A stretch of DNA of 63,356 bases from Ahrensia kielensis DSM 5890 (lineage in GTDB: Bacteria; Pseudomonadota; Alphaproteobacteria; Rhizobiales; Rhizobiaceae): NCBI RefSeq assembly GCF_000374465.1, contig NZ_KB894535.1:1-63356 (forward strand), written 5' to 3'. The translations under genes were made by a program, and so were the position numbers. Under the pieces are notes generated by a model. It saw nothing but the letters and a program-made list of their open reading frames with translations, had not been told where the DNA came from and searched no databases. The first letter of the stretch is position 1. Every line of letters starts with the position of its first letter. Positions 1-8,759 of the stretch are shown piece by piece.

Positions 1-2
1 TA

Positions 3-1175
3 ACTGAACTTTCTATCCAGCGCTTATCTGTAAATGCAGGTGAAAGATACGATGTCTTCGATACATTGACGCCTGGATTGGTGCTCAGAGTCGGATCCAA
101 AGGCCGCAAGTCGTGGTCTCTTATGTACAGAATTGCCGGTCGTGGTGAGGATGGTATGCGGGGCAAATTGCAGCGCCTGACACTAGGCCAGTACCCTATC
201 GTTAAGTTGGAAGAGGCCCGTGAAAAAGCACGGATGGCATATCAGCACGCAGAGGAGGGGAATGATCCTTCGGATCTTAAAAAGTTAGAACTTTTGCGGC
301 GTAACGCCTGCCGTTTTGAAGTGGTATGCGAAGAGTTTATCGAGCTCTATGTAAAGCCTCAAACGAAGAAGTGGAAAGATACTGAGAGTCTTCTAAGGCG
401 CTTTGTAATTCCTGAATTTATAGGTCTTCAGATTTCCGAAATTGACAGAGGTAAATGCTTTCAGTTGCTTGATACCGTGACCGCTAAGCGTGGTGAAGCT
501 ATTGCACGTGAAGTTAGAAAGCATCTTGTCAAATTTTTAAACTGGTCTGCGGATCGCGGATACATTGCCGTAAACCCGCTGGCGGGTGCCAAAATGCCGA
601 GCCTTGTTTATGTACAGCGAGAACGGGTTCTGAGCGCAGAAGAAATAGAAAAGATTTGGCGTGCTGCTGGAGAAATTGGATACCCATTTGGTCCATTCGT
701 AAAGCTACTCATTCTTACTGGTCAGCGCCGAAATGAAATTGCGAAAATGCAAGTGAGGTGGTTCACGAAGGTAGATGGCGTCCCGGCAATTGAAATTCCC
801 GGTGCCATTCGAAAAACAAAACGCCCACAGCTACTTCCTGTCACGGAGGAAATTGCAAAAGTTCTGTCAGATCTCCCCGTTTACGAAGGCGCGGATCACT
901 TGTTTTCTACCACCGCTGGGCACAAGCCAATTTCAGGGTTTTCGAAAGCTAAAACTAGAATCGACCGAATAGTGGGCTTCTCTGATTGGACCTACCACGA
1001 TATTCGCCGGACTGTTGCTACGGAGCTTGCAAGAAGGAAAGTACCCCAAGAGCATATTGAACGCGTTTTAGGGCATGAAGTTGGCGGTGTTCAAGGCACT
1101 TATAATCTCTATAGCTATCACGATGAAAAGCGCGAGGCATTGGCGCTTTGGGGTGCTGAGTGGGCTGATAAATGA
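3..1175 (+). CDS. P4-family tyrosine integrase, 5' end outside window
   Basis: Site-specific DNA recombinase of an integrated element. The frame is already open at base 3, so the true start lies left of the window; about 21 codons precede the first possible internal start (TTG at 66), and they encode the start of an arm-binding DUF4102-like domain (RYDVFDTLTPGLVLRV, then SWSLMYR). A core-binding SAM-like domain follows. The C-terminal catalytic domain keeps its landmarks: the first Arg in TGQRRNEI, the HDIRR box, and LGHEVGGVQGTYNLY with the late His and the nucleophilic Tyr. Integrases of this family usually sit beside the tRNA into which the element inserted, with the gene reading away from it, so any att site would be expected to the left, outside the window. 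It looks intact at its 3' end. Confidence 0.93.
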   Translation, partial: TELSIQRLSVNAGERYDVFDTLTPGLVLRVGSKGRKSWSLMYRIAGRGEDGMRGKLQRLTLGQYPIVKLEEAREKARMAYQHAEEGNDPSDLKKLELLRRNACRFEVVCEEFIELYVKPQTKKWKDTESLLRRFVIPEFIGLQISEIDRGKCFQLLDTVTAKRGEAIAREVRKHLVKFLNWSADRGYIAVNPLAGAKMPSLVYVQRERVLSAEEIEKIWRAAGEIGYPFGPFVKLLILTGQRRNEIAKMQVRWFTKVDGVPAIEIPGAIRKTKRPQLLPVTEEIAKVLSDLPVYEGADHLFSTTAGHKPISGFSKAKTRIDRIVGFSDWTYHDIRRTVATELARRKVPQEHIERVLGHEVGGVQGTYNLYSYHDEKREALALWGAEWADK

Positions 1176-1549
1176 GTCTTATGCAATTGCATTTAGCTGG
1201 TGTATTGATTGCATAAATAGCAATGTAAGCATCATGTCACAGTTATCAGTGACTATCTACTTTAATCTATTTCTCTCATCTTCCAATTACCGTTAATGCT
1301 TCTGCTCAAACTGCATAAGGCCGGCAAAGATTTTACCCAAGATTAGAAGGTTGCTGCGTGGACACCGACAACTGAGACATAGCCTTCCGATTCTTAGAAA
1401 CACACGCAATTTGGGTTTCTGAGAACTTCGATTGTTTTGACGGAAGTCTTCTTATTTAGCAGAGAGTATAAATGGAAGATTTTGAATTTAGATGATCCGA
1501 TTTCGTGGGTGCAGATCAACCCCATTGTGCCGCATGAATAGATAGTCGC
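1176..1549. other. Non-coding gap after the integrase
   Basis: About 370 bases between the integrase and the convergent LysR gene. I see no convincing gene, tRNA or strong terminator. Short open frames here are A+T-rich and lack ribosome binding sites. Confidence 0.5.
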
Positions 1550-2476
1550 TCATCGATCTTTCATGCGAAGATCCCAGATGGAATTAATAACATCAAAGAG
1601 GGCGGAGCTTGTATTTTTGTCTTTGTTGCGCTCCAACGTAACGATGCTCAGGCAAGCAGGTACGGAAAGCGTTTCGCATATCGAAAGGCCAAAAGATTGC
1701 CGTTGGTGAAGCGCGATGGATTCCCTGCAAAGGCTTAACCCAACGCCTGATCGCACCATTTCCAGCATTGATGCTTCCTGATCAACAAGCGCGACGATGT
1801 TTTGCTTGCAGCCATGTTTATCGAAAATAGAAGTAAGCAAACGATTGTGAACGGATGTCTCAGGTGTTCCGATCCAAGGTAGCTTTGCCAACTCAGTCCA
1901 ATCACTCGTTTTTATACGGTTCTGCCAGCCTGCGGGCGCGATCACGCGGTAAGAAAAATCTGCTAATTTCACGCTGTGAATGGGTTCATCGCCAACCATA
2001 TGATCCATTAAATTTGGATCACTTAAATAAAAGCCTGCATCAATTTGGCCGCGTTTTAAGCGGTTCAATATTTCACCGCTCACGCCGTGCATCAATTCCG
2101 TCGCAATATCAGGAAAATCTGATCTTAATTGATGGAGTAATCGACCAAGGCGGATGAATTCTGGGTCGACGATAGTGCCAATTTTGAGGGTGCCAGTTAC
2201 ACGGTCAAACTGTTGCCGTGCGGTCCGGCGAAAGTCACTCATGGCCACAAGCACCGCTTCTGCTTTTTGCAAAATGGCCGCGCCGTCCTGTGTAATTTGC
2301 AGGCCATTAGGTGTTCGTTGAAACAGTTGAACACCGGTTTCAGCGCTCAGCCGCTTTAGCTGATGACTGACGGCAGGCTGCGTTAAATTTAATAACTCAG
2401 CTGCGCGAGATACACTGCCCTCACGGGCAACGGTTACAAAAGCTTGGATATTGTTGAGATTGAAAAAGCGTTCCAT
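1550..2476 (-). CDS. LysR-family regulator of the DMSP-type cluster (dddR-like)
   Basis: Transcription activator of the LysR family. The N-terminal winged HTH (LNNIQAFVTVAREGSVSRAA, then LTQPAVSHQLKRL) is followed by the periplasmic-binding-like effector domain to the C terminus. I chose the ATG at 2476, which gives the usual LysR N terminus; an upstream ATG at 2506 would add 10 residues, and neither has a strong ribosome binding site. It is transcribed divergently from the GMC oxidoreductase gene at 2679, the classic arrangement for a LysR protein controlling its neighbour. DddR, the regulator of dddD in Marinomonas, is also of this family, so an inducer from DMSP breakdown is a reasonable inference but is not shown by the sequence. 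Confidence 0.85.
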   Translation of the reverse strand: MERFFNLNNIQAFVTVAREGSVSRAAELLNLTQPAVSHQLKRLSAETGVQLFQRTPNGLQITQDGAAILQKAEAVLVAMSDFRRTARQQFDRVTGTLKIGTIVDPEFIRLGRLLHQLRSDFPDIATELMHGVSGEILNRLKRGQIDAGFYLSDPNLMDHMVGDEPIHSVKLADFSYRVIAPAGWQNRIKTSDWTELAKLPWIGTPETSVHNRLLTSIFDKHGCKQNIVALVDQEASMLEMVRSGVGLSLCRESIALHQRQSFGLSICETLSVPACLSIVTLERNKDKNTSSALFDVINSIWDLRMKDR

Positions 2477-2515
2477 ATAAAATTTTGTAATATCACTATG
2501 TACCATTTGTCATTA

Positions 2516-2534
2516 GGAAAATCCGAAATTTTCC
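2516..2534. promoter_or_regulatory. Inverted repeat in the divergent LysR/dddA promoter
   Basis: GGAAAAT (2516-2522) and ATTTTCC (2528-2534) form a perfect 7-bp inverted repeat with a 5-bp spacer. It lies between the divergent regulator and oxidoreductase genes, and its size suits a LysR recognition site. Function is inferred from position only. Confidence 0.4.
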
Positions 2535-2678
2535 ATATTCTAAGTTCAGATGACGCGCTTGGAGGAGGCGTGGCACGTCTTGAGTATGTAAATAGCACCA
2601 CATTTGCGTGTAATTTTTCAAACCGTGATCTGCTCTTCTCCTTCTTTCGTTGTCTTTTAAAGAGTTGGAAGGCGGCGC

Positions 2679-4343
2679 ATGTCTGAATTTAATAAAGAAT
2701 TTGATTTTATCATTATTGGTGGCGGTTCCGCTGGTTGCCTGCTCGCCAATCGGTTGAGCGCCGACCCCGCAAATCAAGTTTTGCTCGTTGAGGCTGGAAA
2801 GCCTGACACTTATCCATGGATACATATTCCGGTTGGATATCTTTACTGCATAGGTAATCCACGTGCGGATTGGATGTATAATACTGAACCCGACAAGGGG
2901 TTGAACGGGCGTATATTGCGCTATCCGCGCGGTAAAACGCTTGGCGGATGCTCATCCATCAACGGCATGATCTACATGCGCGGTCAGTCGCGTGACTATG
3001 ACAATTGGGCAAAGCTGACAGGCGAAGATGCTTGGAACTGGGAAAATGCGCTCGATTCTTTTAAGGCTCATGAAGACCATTATAAGCTTGATGATGGCGC
3101 AGACCCTGCAACGGGTAGTAATAGCCGGTTTTCAGATATGCACGGGCATGGCGGTGAATGGCGCATAGAAAAGCAGCGCTTGCATTGGGATGTGCTGGAT
3201 AAATTTGCTGACGCCGCTGTGGAAATGGGCGTTGAAAGAACGGATGATTTCAACAGTGGTGATAATAGCGGTGTTGGCTATTTCGATGTCAACCAACGTT
3301 CAGGCTGGCGTTGGAACACAACAAAAGCCTTTTTAAGACCCGCAAAGACGCGTCAAAATTTGACAATTTGGACTGAGGCACAGGTCGAAATATTAAAAAT
3401 TGAACCAGCAAATGATGGTAGTTTGCGGTGTGTCGGCGCCCTGATAAATTATGGCGGTTCATCAATTTTTATTCGTGCAAAACGCGAAGTTATCCTATCG
3501 GCAGGATCGATAAATTCTCCGCAAATCTTACAGATATCAGGTATTGGTTCTGCACCATTATTAAAGGCTCACGGTATTGAGGTTCATGTTGATGCGCCTG
3601 TCGGTGAGAATTTGCAGGACCATCTTCAAATCAGGGCTGTGTTTAAAGTTAAAGGCACGCGCACACTCAACACAGTGGCAAAAAGCCTGTTTGGAAAAGC
3701 GATGATCGGCGCAGAATATTTGTTCAAGCGCTCTGGCCCAATGAGCATGGCGCCTAGCCAGCTTGGCGCATTTACACGATCTGATCCTAGCCGTTCTCAT
3801 GCTAATCTGGAATATCATGTTCAACCGCTCAGCTTGGAAGCGTTCGGCGAAGATCTACATGATTTTCCTGCGATGACCGTGAGTGTTTGCAACTTAAATC
3901 CGACCAGCCGCGGTACTGTGCAAATCCGTTCAAATGATTATCGCGACCCGCCTAAAATTTCACCGAATTATCTTGCAACTGAAGATGATCGTAAAGTTGC
4001 AGCAGACAGCTTGAGACAAGTGCGCGAAATTATGGCGCAGCCCGCAATGCAGATTTATGAGCCAGAGGAATATAAGCCCGGCATTCAGTATCAAAGCGAT
4101 GATGACTTGGCGAAGCTCGCAGGAGATATCGCTAATACAATTTTCCATCCTGTCGGTACGGTCAAAATGGGACGTTCAGATGATCCTACGGCGGTGCTTG
4201 ATCCGCATTTGCGCGTCAAAGGTGTTGATGGGTTGCGTGTGGTCGATGCGAGCATCATGCCCGAAATTGTCAGTGGCAACACAAATTCCCCAACGCTGAT
4301 GATCGCTGAAAAAGCTGCCGGATGGATATTGTCTGGGCAGTGA
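2679..4343 (+). CDS. dddA: GMC-family FAD oxidoreductase (DddA-like alcohol dehydrogenase)
   Basis: FAD-dependent alcohol dehydrogenase of the choline dehydrogenase (BetA)/GMC family, 554 residues, the normal length. The N-terminal dinucleotide fold has FIIIGGGSAGCLLANRLS; the first GMC signature is around GKTLGGCSSINGMIYMRG, the second around GSINSPQILQISGIG, and the C-terminal active-site segments are FHPVGTVKMG (His about 490) and SGNTNSPT. The gene starts after GGAAGGCGGCGC and leads an operon with a DddD-type CoA-transferase 37 bp downstream. In Halomonas HTNK1 a GMC protein named DddA oxidises 3-hydroxypropionate, the product of DddD, to malonate semialdehyde, and I infer that role here. 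Choline or another alcohol is the alternative; no aldehyde dehydrogenase such as dddC or betB is in the window. Confidence 0.72.
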   Translation: MSEFNKEFDFIIIGGGSAGCLLANRLSADPANQVLLVEAGKPDTYPWIHIPVGYLYCIGNPRADWMYNTEPDKGLNGRILRYPRGKTLGGCSSINGMIYMRGQSRDYDNWAKLTGEDAWNWENALDSFKAHEDHYKLDDGADPATGSNSRFSDMHGHGGEWRIEKQRLHWDVLDKFADAAVEMGVERTDDFNSGDNSGVGYFDVNQRSGWRWNTTKAFLRPAKTRQNLTIWTEAQVEILKIEPANDGSLRCVGALINYGGSSIFIRAKREVILSAGSINSPQILQISGIGSAPLLKAHGIEVHVDAPVGENLQDHLQIRAVFKVKGTRTLNTVAKSLFGKAMIGAEYLFKRSGPMSMAPSQLGAFTRSDPSRSHANLEYHVQPLSLEAFGEDLHDFPAMTVSVCNLNPTSRGTVQIRSNDYRDPPKISPNYLATEDDRKVAADSLRQVREIMAQPAMQIYEPEEYKPGIQYQSDDDLAKLAGDIANTIFHPVGTVKMGRSDDPTAVLDPHLRVKGVDGLRVVDASIMPEIVSGNTNSPTLMIAEKAAGWILSGQ

Positions 4344-4380
4344 TGCGCGGCCGTGAGTTTGCTTTTTTCCTGGAGATACT

Positions 4381-6891
4381 ATGTCTACCTCTTTTTCCAA
4401 ACTACCTTTGAGCGGCGTTAAAGTCGTTGATTTTGGCCAGTATATCGCTGGTCCAGCGGTTGCAATGTTGTTGGGTGATCTTGGCGCGACTGTCGTTCAT
4501 ATTGACCCGCCTGAGGGACCAATGTGGGATAGCCCTGCCAATGCAAGCCTTATGCGCAATAAGCTCATTGTTAATCTTGATTTGAAAACAAAAGATGGGT
4601 TGGACAAGGCGCTGTCTTTGTGTGCTGAAGCGGATATTATCATTGAAAATTTCCGTCCGGGTAAATTGGCAAAACTGGGGGTCGATTTTGCCGTTTTACG
4701 GGAGAAACATCCGGCGTTAATTACTGTGTCACTGCCAGGCTTTGCATCCAATGATGCGGAGCGGTGCGAGCTGCGCGCTTTTGAAAGTGTCATCGCGGCA
4801 AGCTCGGGCGTATTTACAGATATGGGCTTGAATCGTGTATTGATGGGATTGAGCCCGTCTTTTTCACCACTGCCATTAGCATCAGCTTATGCATCTCAAA
4901 TTGCAGCGTCAGCAACAGTGCTTGCTCTTCAATCGCGTCAATTGACGGGGCTCGGTGATCAAATAGAAGTGCCGCTTGCTGCAGCCGTGATGGAGGGGTT
5001 GTGCTACAACTCGATCAAAGTTGCAGACATGCCGGTGCGCTATTTAACACAGCGCGAAGTTGAGATCGAAAGACGGCGCATCGAAGGCCTTCCAATGAAT
5101 GTGCCTTACGATGAATTGCAAGAATTGCTCGACCCATTTTTCCGCAGTTATATGTGCAAAGACGGCCGTATGTTTTATGTTGTTTGTCCGAGCCATAAAT
5201 ATCATGCGCGACGCTGCCTTGAGGTCTTAGGCATATATGAGGAAATGGTCGCCGAAGGGTTGAGTGAGGAAGACGATACTTACAAGCCTCATGCAGAGTG
5301 GGCGTCTGATACGTCACTTGGCGTTTATCCAATGCCAAAAGTTTGGGCCGATAAAATCGCCGCTCGCATGAAAGATGTGTTCATGACGCGAACATCGCAC
5401 GAATGGAAACGTATGTTTGGTCGTGCTGGAATTCCCGGTGCGCCGCAGCGGTGGTTACAAGAATGGATTAACGACGAATACGCTGAAATGTCTGGCTTAA
5501 TGATTGATGTCTGGGATCCAGAATATGGGGAGATGACGCAGCCAGGGCCAGTGGTGTGGATGGAGGAGAGCGGTGAAGAAGCGCTGAAACCAGCAGCGCG
5601 CCGTTCTGTTGAATTTGAAGAAGCATTAAAGACATTACGTAAATTTCGCACCGAATTGCCTGACCCTACAGATGCCATAGAGCAGGAAGGGTGGCTTTCT
5701 GGTGTGCGTGTGCTTGATATGTGTAATGTGATCGCTGGCCCTCATTCGGTCAGCTATCTAGCGCGGTTTGGTGCGGAGGTCATTAAGCTAGATCCTGCTA
5801 AGCCGCTTTATGATAGTTGGAACACTGTTGTTTATGGTCTCAGCCAAGGACGCGGTAAGCGTTCAATCTTGGCTGATGCGACTTCTGAACACGGGCGAAA
5901 AGTTTTTGAAGATCTTATCAAAACAGTTGATGTCATTGTTTGGAATGCTCCTGATAGTCAGATTAAGCGTATGGGGCTTGATGCAGAAAATCTGCGTAAG
6001 CTTAATCCGAATGCAATTTTCTGTAAGCTCGATTGTTTTAGCGGTGTGCGTCGCGGCGTGCGGACAGATTTTATCGGTTATGATGATCTCGTGCAGGCTA
6101 CGACAGGTATTATGCTGCGCTTTGGCGGGGCTATGGACCGTCCAGAAGAGCACGCACATGTTGGTACGATTGATGTGATGTGCGGCTTTGGTGGTGCCTT
6201 GGCTGTTGCAAGCGCGCTTTATCAAAAACATCGTTTTGGGCGCATTGGACGCGGTCGCACGTCGCTTAGTGCAAACAGTGGATTGCTGCAAATACCATTT
6301 TGTTATGACTATAAGGGACGCAGTCTTTTTGATGAACCATCAGGCCCTGATGTCAATGGTTACAATGCTTTAAGCCGATTTTACAGCACAGCATCGGGAA
6401 TCTACATATTGCTAAGTGCGTATGAAGCAGATCTTCCCAGATTTAAGAATGTGCCTGACTTAGAAGAACTGCCGGAGATAGATGAGGAGAACCGTGCATC
6501 TTTTCTAGCAACAGCTTTTCAGATGTATCCTGCAACTGAATGGATTGAGCGATTAAGGGCGGCTGATATTGCCTGCGCTATTTGTGATAATATAGATGCA
6601 TTGCGTGCGGAAAATACGCATGAAGCAGACGGTACGACGGGCGTGGATAACGGCAGCTATTCGTTCTCAGTTTACCGCGATCATCCTAGTGGTCATGAGA
6701 TAACGCAGCTCGATCCATATGCAGTTCGCAGCAAACGTGGGCGCGTGTTTGCATTATCTCCAACAGAGAAGTTTGGTAGTTCAACAAGACTGATTTTGAG
6801 TGAGCTTGGTTATAGCGACACGGCAATAGAAGCGATACTAAAAACCGATCAACTGAGTGAAAGCTGGAGTGAGGAATATCTGCCGAGTTGA
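4381..6891 (+). CDS. dddD: DddD-type DMSP CoA-transferase/lyase (tandem CaiB/BaiF)
   Basis: Predicted to convert dimethylsulfoniopropionate and acetyl-CoA to dimethyl sulfide plus a 3-hydroxypropionate unit, in the cytoplasm. The 836 residues hold two class III CoA-transferase domains in tandem: about 8-410 (SGVKVVDFGQYIAGP, LLGDLGATVVHIDPP) and about 428-836 (SGVRVLDMCNVIAGP, LARFGAEVIKLDP). Length and two-domain layout match DddD. The second domain keeps an aspartate (Asp598, in VGTIDVMCGFGG) where the family nucleophile lies, close to Asp602 reported for Marinomonas DddD as I recall it. The first domain has Ser168 at the equivalent place and is probably not catalytic. Context (LysR, GMC oxidoreductase, BCCT transporter) matches known ddd loci. 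Another tandem CaiB-type enzyme acting on a betaine remains possible. Confidence 0.82.
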   Translation: MSTSFSKLPLSGVKVVDFGQYIAGPAVAMLLGDLGATVVHIDPPEGPMWDSPANASLMRNKLIVNLDLKTKDGLDKALSLCAEADIIIENFRPGKLAKLGVDFAVLREKHPALITVSLPGFASNDAERCELRAFESVIAASSGVFTDMGLNRVLMGLSPSFSPLPLASAYASQIAASATVLALQSRQLTGLGDQIEVPLAAAVMEGLCYNSIKVADMPVRYLTQREVEIERRRIEGLPMNVPYDELQELLDPFFRSYMCKDGRMFYVVCPSHKYHARRCLEVLGIYEEMVAEGLSEEDDTYKPHAEWASDTSLGVYPMPKVWADKIAARMKDVFMTRTSHEWKRMFGRAGIPGAPQRWLQEWINDEYAEMSGLMIDVWDPEYGEMTQPGPVVWMEESGEEALKPAARRSVEFEEALKTLRKFRTELPDPTDAIEQEGWLSGVRVLDMCNVIAGPHSVSYLARFGAEVIKLDPAKPLYDSWNTVVYGLSQGRGKRSILADATSEHGRKVFEDLIKTVDVIVWNAPDSQIKRMGLDAENLRKLNPNAIFCKLDCFSGVRRGVRTDFIGYDDLVQATTGIMLRFGGAMDRPEEHAHVGTIDVMCGFGGALAVASALYQKHRFGRIGRGRTSLSANSGLLQIPFCYDYKGRSLFDEPSGPDVNGYNALSRFYSTASGIYILLSAYEADLPRFKNVPDLEELPEIDEENRASFLATAFQMYPATEWIERLRAADIACAICDNIDALRAENTHEADGTTGVDNGSYSFSVYRDHPSGHEITQLDPYAVRSKRGRVFALSPTEKFGSSTRLILSELGYSDTAIEAILKTDQLSESWSEEYLPS

Positions 6892-6901
6892 TTTATAAAT
6901 T

Positions 6902-7038
6902 GGTGCATCGCTTCAATGAGAAGCACTGATACCTAATGGCATACAGGCCTTTGCGGTCTGTTTTCCACATAACCGCATCACATAGGCAATGGCGAACACC
7001 AGTGTGGTCGCCAGCTGGAGAGGCTTGCCTGATGCACC
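6902..7038 (+). ncRNA. Structured 5' leader upstream of the BCCT gene
   Basis: This stretch between dddD and the transporter start folds on paper into a closed multibranch structure. GGTGCATC (6902-6909) pairs perfectly with GATGCACC (7031-7038). Inside are the hairpin GCTTC/GAAGC (6910-6924), TGCGGT/ACCGCA (6952-6957 with 6972-6977), and AGGCAA/TTGCCT (6984-6989 with 7025-7030), which encloses GGCGA/TCGCC (6991-6995 with 7008-7012). GCATC at 6975-6979 can instead pair with GATGC at 7031-7035, so an alternative fold exists. A strong ribosome binding site and the ATG follow within 20 bases. I do not recognise the motif as a known riboswitch class (cobalamin, TPP, glycine and SAM types do not fit). 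Pairings were found by eye. Confidence 0.5.
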
Positions 7039-7057
7039 ACGCCATAAAGGAGGAGAT

Positions 7058-8704
7058 ATGGCCAAACTACCCCCATTAATGAAACTACCGATAGAAACCG
7101 CAGACAGCGGCTTTTATTCTGGTTTCAGCAAACATGTTGCAATCACATCCAAAATACTGGTTAGCGCACTTATTGTGTGGGCCATATCAGTTCCAGAAAA
7201 TGCAGCGACTGTACTCAATGCGCTCAATGGCCAGATGCTTAAGAATTTTGCAAGCTGGTATATTTATGTCGCTGCAGTGTTCTTAATTCTATGTGCCGCA
7301 TTGGCAGTGCTACCCGCAACTGGACGTTTAAAACTGGGACTTGCAAATGATAAGCCAGAGTTTTCAAACTTCTCATGGTTCTCCATGATGTTCGGTGCAG
7401 GAATAGGCATCGGCATGCTTACTTTTGCCACGGCAGAACCAATGTATCATTTTGCCACGAACCCAAATGTTATCAAGGGCGAAGTGGTCGGGTATTCTGC
7501 GGAAAATGTTACACCAGCTTATGTCTGGTCTTTCCTACATTGGGGATTATCTGCTTGGGCATGTTATGCGCTGGTTGGGTTATCCTTGGCATATTTTTCA
7601 TACCGTCGTAATTTGCCTTTAACGATCCGTTCTGGACTGACGCCTTTGTTTGGCAAGCACCTATCTGGCGGCTTGGGACATGTTGTTGATATTGTGGCTG
7701 TCGTTGCCACCATACTTGGCGTTGCTCAAACTTTAGGATTTGGCGTTGAACAGTTTGTTGCCGGATTGAGCCGCATTGGAATTGGCGAGTGGATTATCAA
7801 TGCCGATGGGAAGCCTAGCTCTGCTGGTGTTGTTTTTGCCCTCATTGTTATTCTTGGCGCTTCAACATTGTCAGCGCTCTCAGGGGTTGGCAAAGGTATT
7901 AAATGGTTGTCGAACCTGAATATGGGGCTTAGCTTTTTCTTGCTTGCGTTCTTCTTGCTGTTTGGGTCGACCTTTTTTGGCTTCAATTCTCTTTTTTGGG
8001 GATTGCTGGAATATTTGCTACAGTTGCCAAAACTACTTTTCACAGTTTGGCACACTGACGGTACTGAAACGGGAGACGCGCTTGCTTCATGGCAAGGTGG
8101 ATGGTCCGTCTTCTACTGGGCTTGGTGGATTGCTTTCGCACCCTTCGTTGGTGTTTTCCTTGCTCGAATATCCAAAGGCCGGACAATTCGCGAATATGTC
8201 TTGGGCTCTGTCGTGATCCCATCATTAATGTGTTTTTTCTGGTTCACCGTCGTTGGCGGTACTGCAATTGACCTAACCTTGAATGGTTCAGCAGGTGATG
8301 CCATTACGGGTGCAGGGCAGGAAAGCCAGCTATTCGTTATGCTGGAGCTTATTTTGTCGGGTGGATTTGCGTGGATTATGACCGCTATTGTCGTGGTTCT
8401 TCTGCTCACCTATCTCGTTACCACCGCAGATTCTGCAATTCTGATTGTGAATACAATTAATGCTGCAGGCGAAGAAAGCCCTAAAGGCAGCGCTCACATA
8501 ATTTTCTGGGGTGTCGCACTTAGCTTCGTGGTTGGCGGTCTGCTCATTGTTGGCGGCTTAGGTGCGATTAAAACCGCAATGGTAATTGGCGCATTGCCAT
8601 TTAGTCTCGTCATGTTCTTAATGTGCATTGCGCTCATCAAGGCCGTTGTTCGAGACGCTATCCGCGATAAGAATGGCATCCAAAGCGTTCATATTGATAA
8701 CTAA
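7058..8704 (+). CDS. dddT: BCCT-family betaine/DMSP transporter (DddT-like)
   Basis: Secondary transporter of the betaine/choline/carnitine (BCCT) family in the inner membrane, about 12 membrane segments, 549 residues from the chosen start. Family landmarks are MMFGAGIGIGMLTFATAEP near the third helix and the tryptophan-rich stretch FYWAWWIAFAPFVGVFLAR followed by ISKGRTIREY. The start at 7058 is preceded by AAAGGAGGAGAT, an excellent ribosome binding site; the in-frame ATG at 6989 would add 23 hydrophilic residues encoded inside the folded leader and has no such site. DddT transporters accompany dddD in several DMSP-catabolic bacteria, so DMSP import is the favoured role. Glycine betaine, choline or carnitine cannot be excluded from the sequence. 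Confidence 0.85.
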   Translation: MAKLPPLMKLPIETADSGFYSGFSKHVAITSKILVSALIVWAISVPENAATVLNALNGQMLKNFASWYIYVAAVFLILCAALAVLPATGRLKLGLANDKPEFSNFSWFSMMFGAGIGIGMLTFATAEPMYHFATNPNVIKGEVVGYSAENVTPAYVWSFLHWGLSAWACYALVGLSLAYFSYRRNLPLTIRSGLTPLFGKHLSGGLGHVVDIVAVVATILGVAQTLGFGVEQFVAGLSRIGIGEWIINADGKPSSAGVVFALIVILGASTLSALSGVGKGIKWLSNLNMGLSFFLLAFFLLFGSTFFGFNSLFWGLLEYLLQLPKLLFTVWHTDGTETGDALASWQGGWSVFYWAWWIAFAPFVGVFLARISKGRTIREYVLGSVVIPSLMCFFWFTVVGGTAIDLTLNGSAGDAITGAGQESQLFVMLELILSGGFAWIMTAIVVVLLLTYLVTTADSAILIVNTINAAGEESPKGSAHIIFWGVALSFVVGGLLIVGGLGAIKTAMVIGALPFSLVMFLMCIALIKAVVRDAIRDKNGIQSVHIDN

Positions 8705-8708
8705 AAAG

Positions 8709-8737
8709 AAAAGAGGCATTTTTAAAATGCCTCTTTT
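8709..8737. terminator. Bidirectional terminator between dddT and rhaK
   Basis: AAAAGAGGCATTTT (8709-8722) and AAAATGCCTCTTTT (8724-8737) are perfect reverse complements, giving a hairpin with a T-run on either strand. It lies between the convergent transporter and kinase genes and can serve both. Confidence 0.88.
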
Positions 8738-8759
8738 TGCCCGTTCTTATAGGCATCAA

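Noticed and set aside
6902-7038. Identity of the leader as a TPP, glycine, cobalamin or SAM riboswitch
   Set aside because: Diagnostic conserved strings of these classes are absent, although ACTGATACC and GGAGAG fragments looked superficially similar.
6989-7057. An in-frame ATG giving a 23-residue extension of the BCCT transporter
   Set aside because: It lacks a ribosome binding site, lies inside the folded leader, and the ATG at 7058 has AAAGGAGGAGAT before it.
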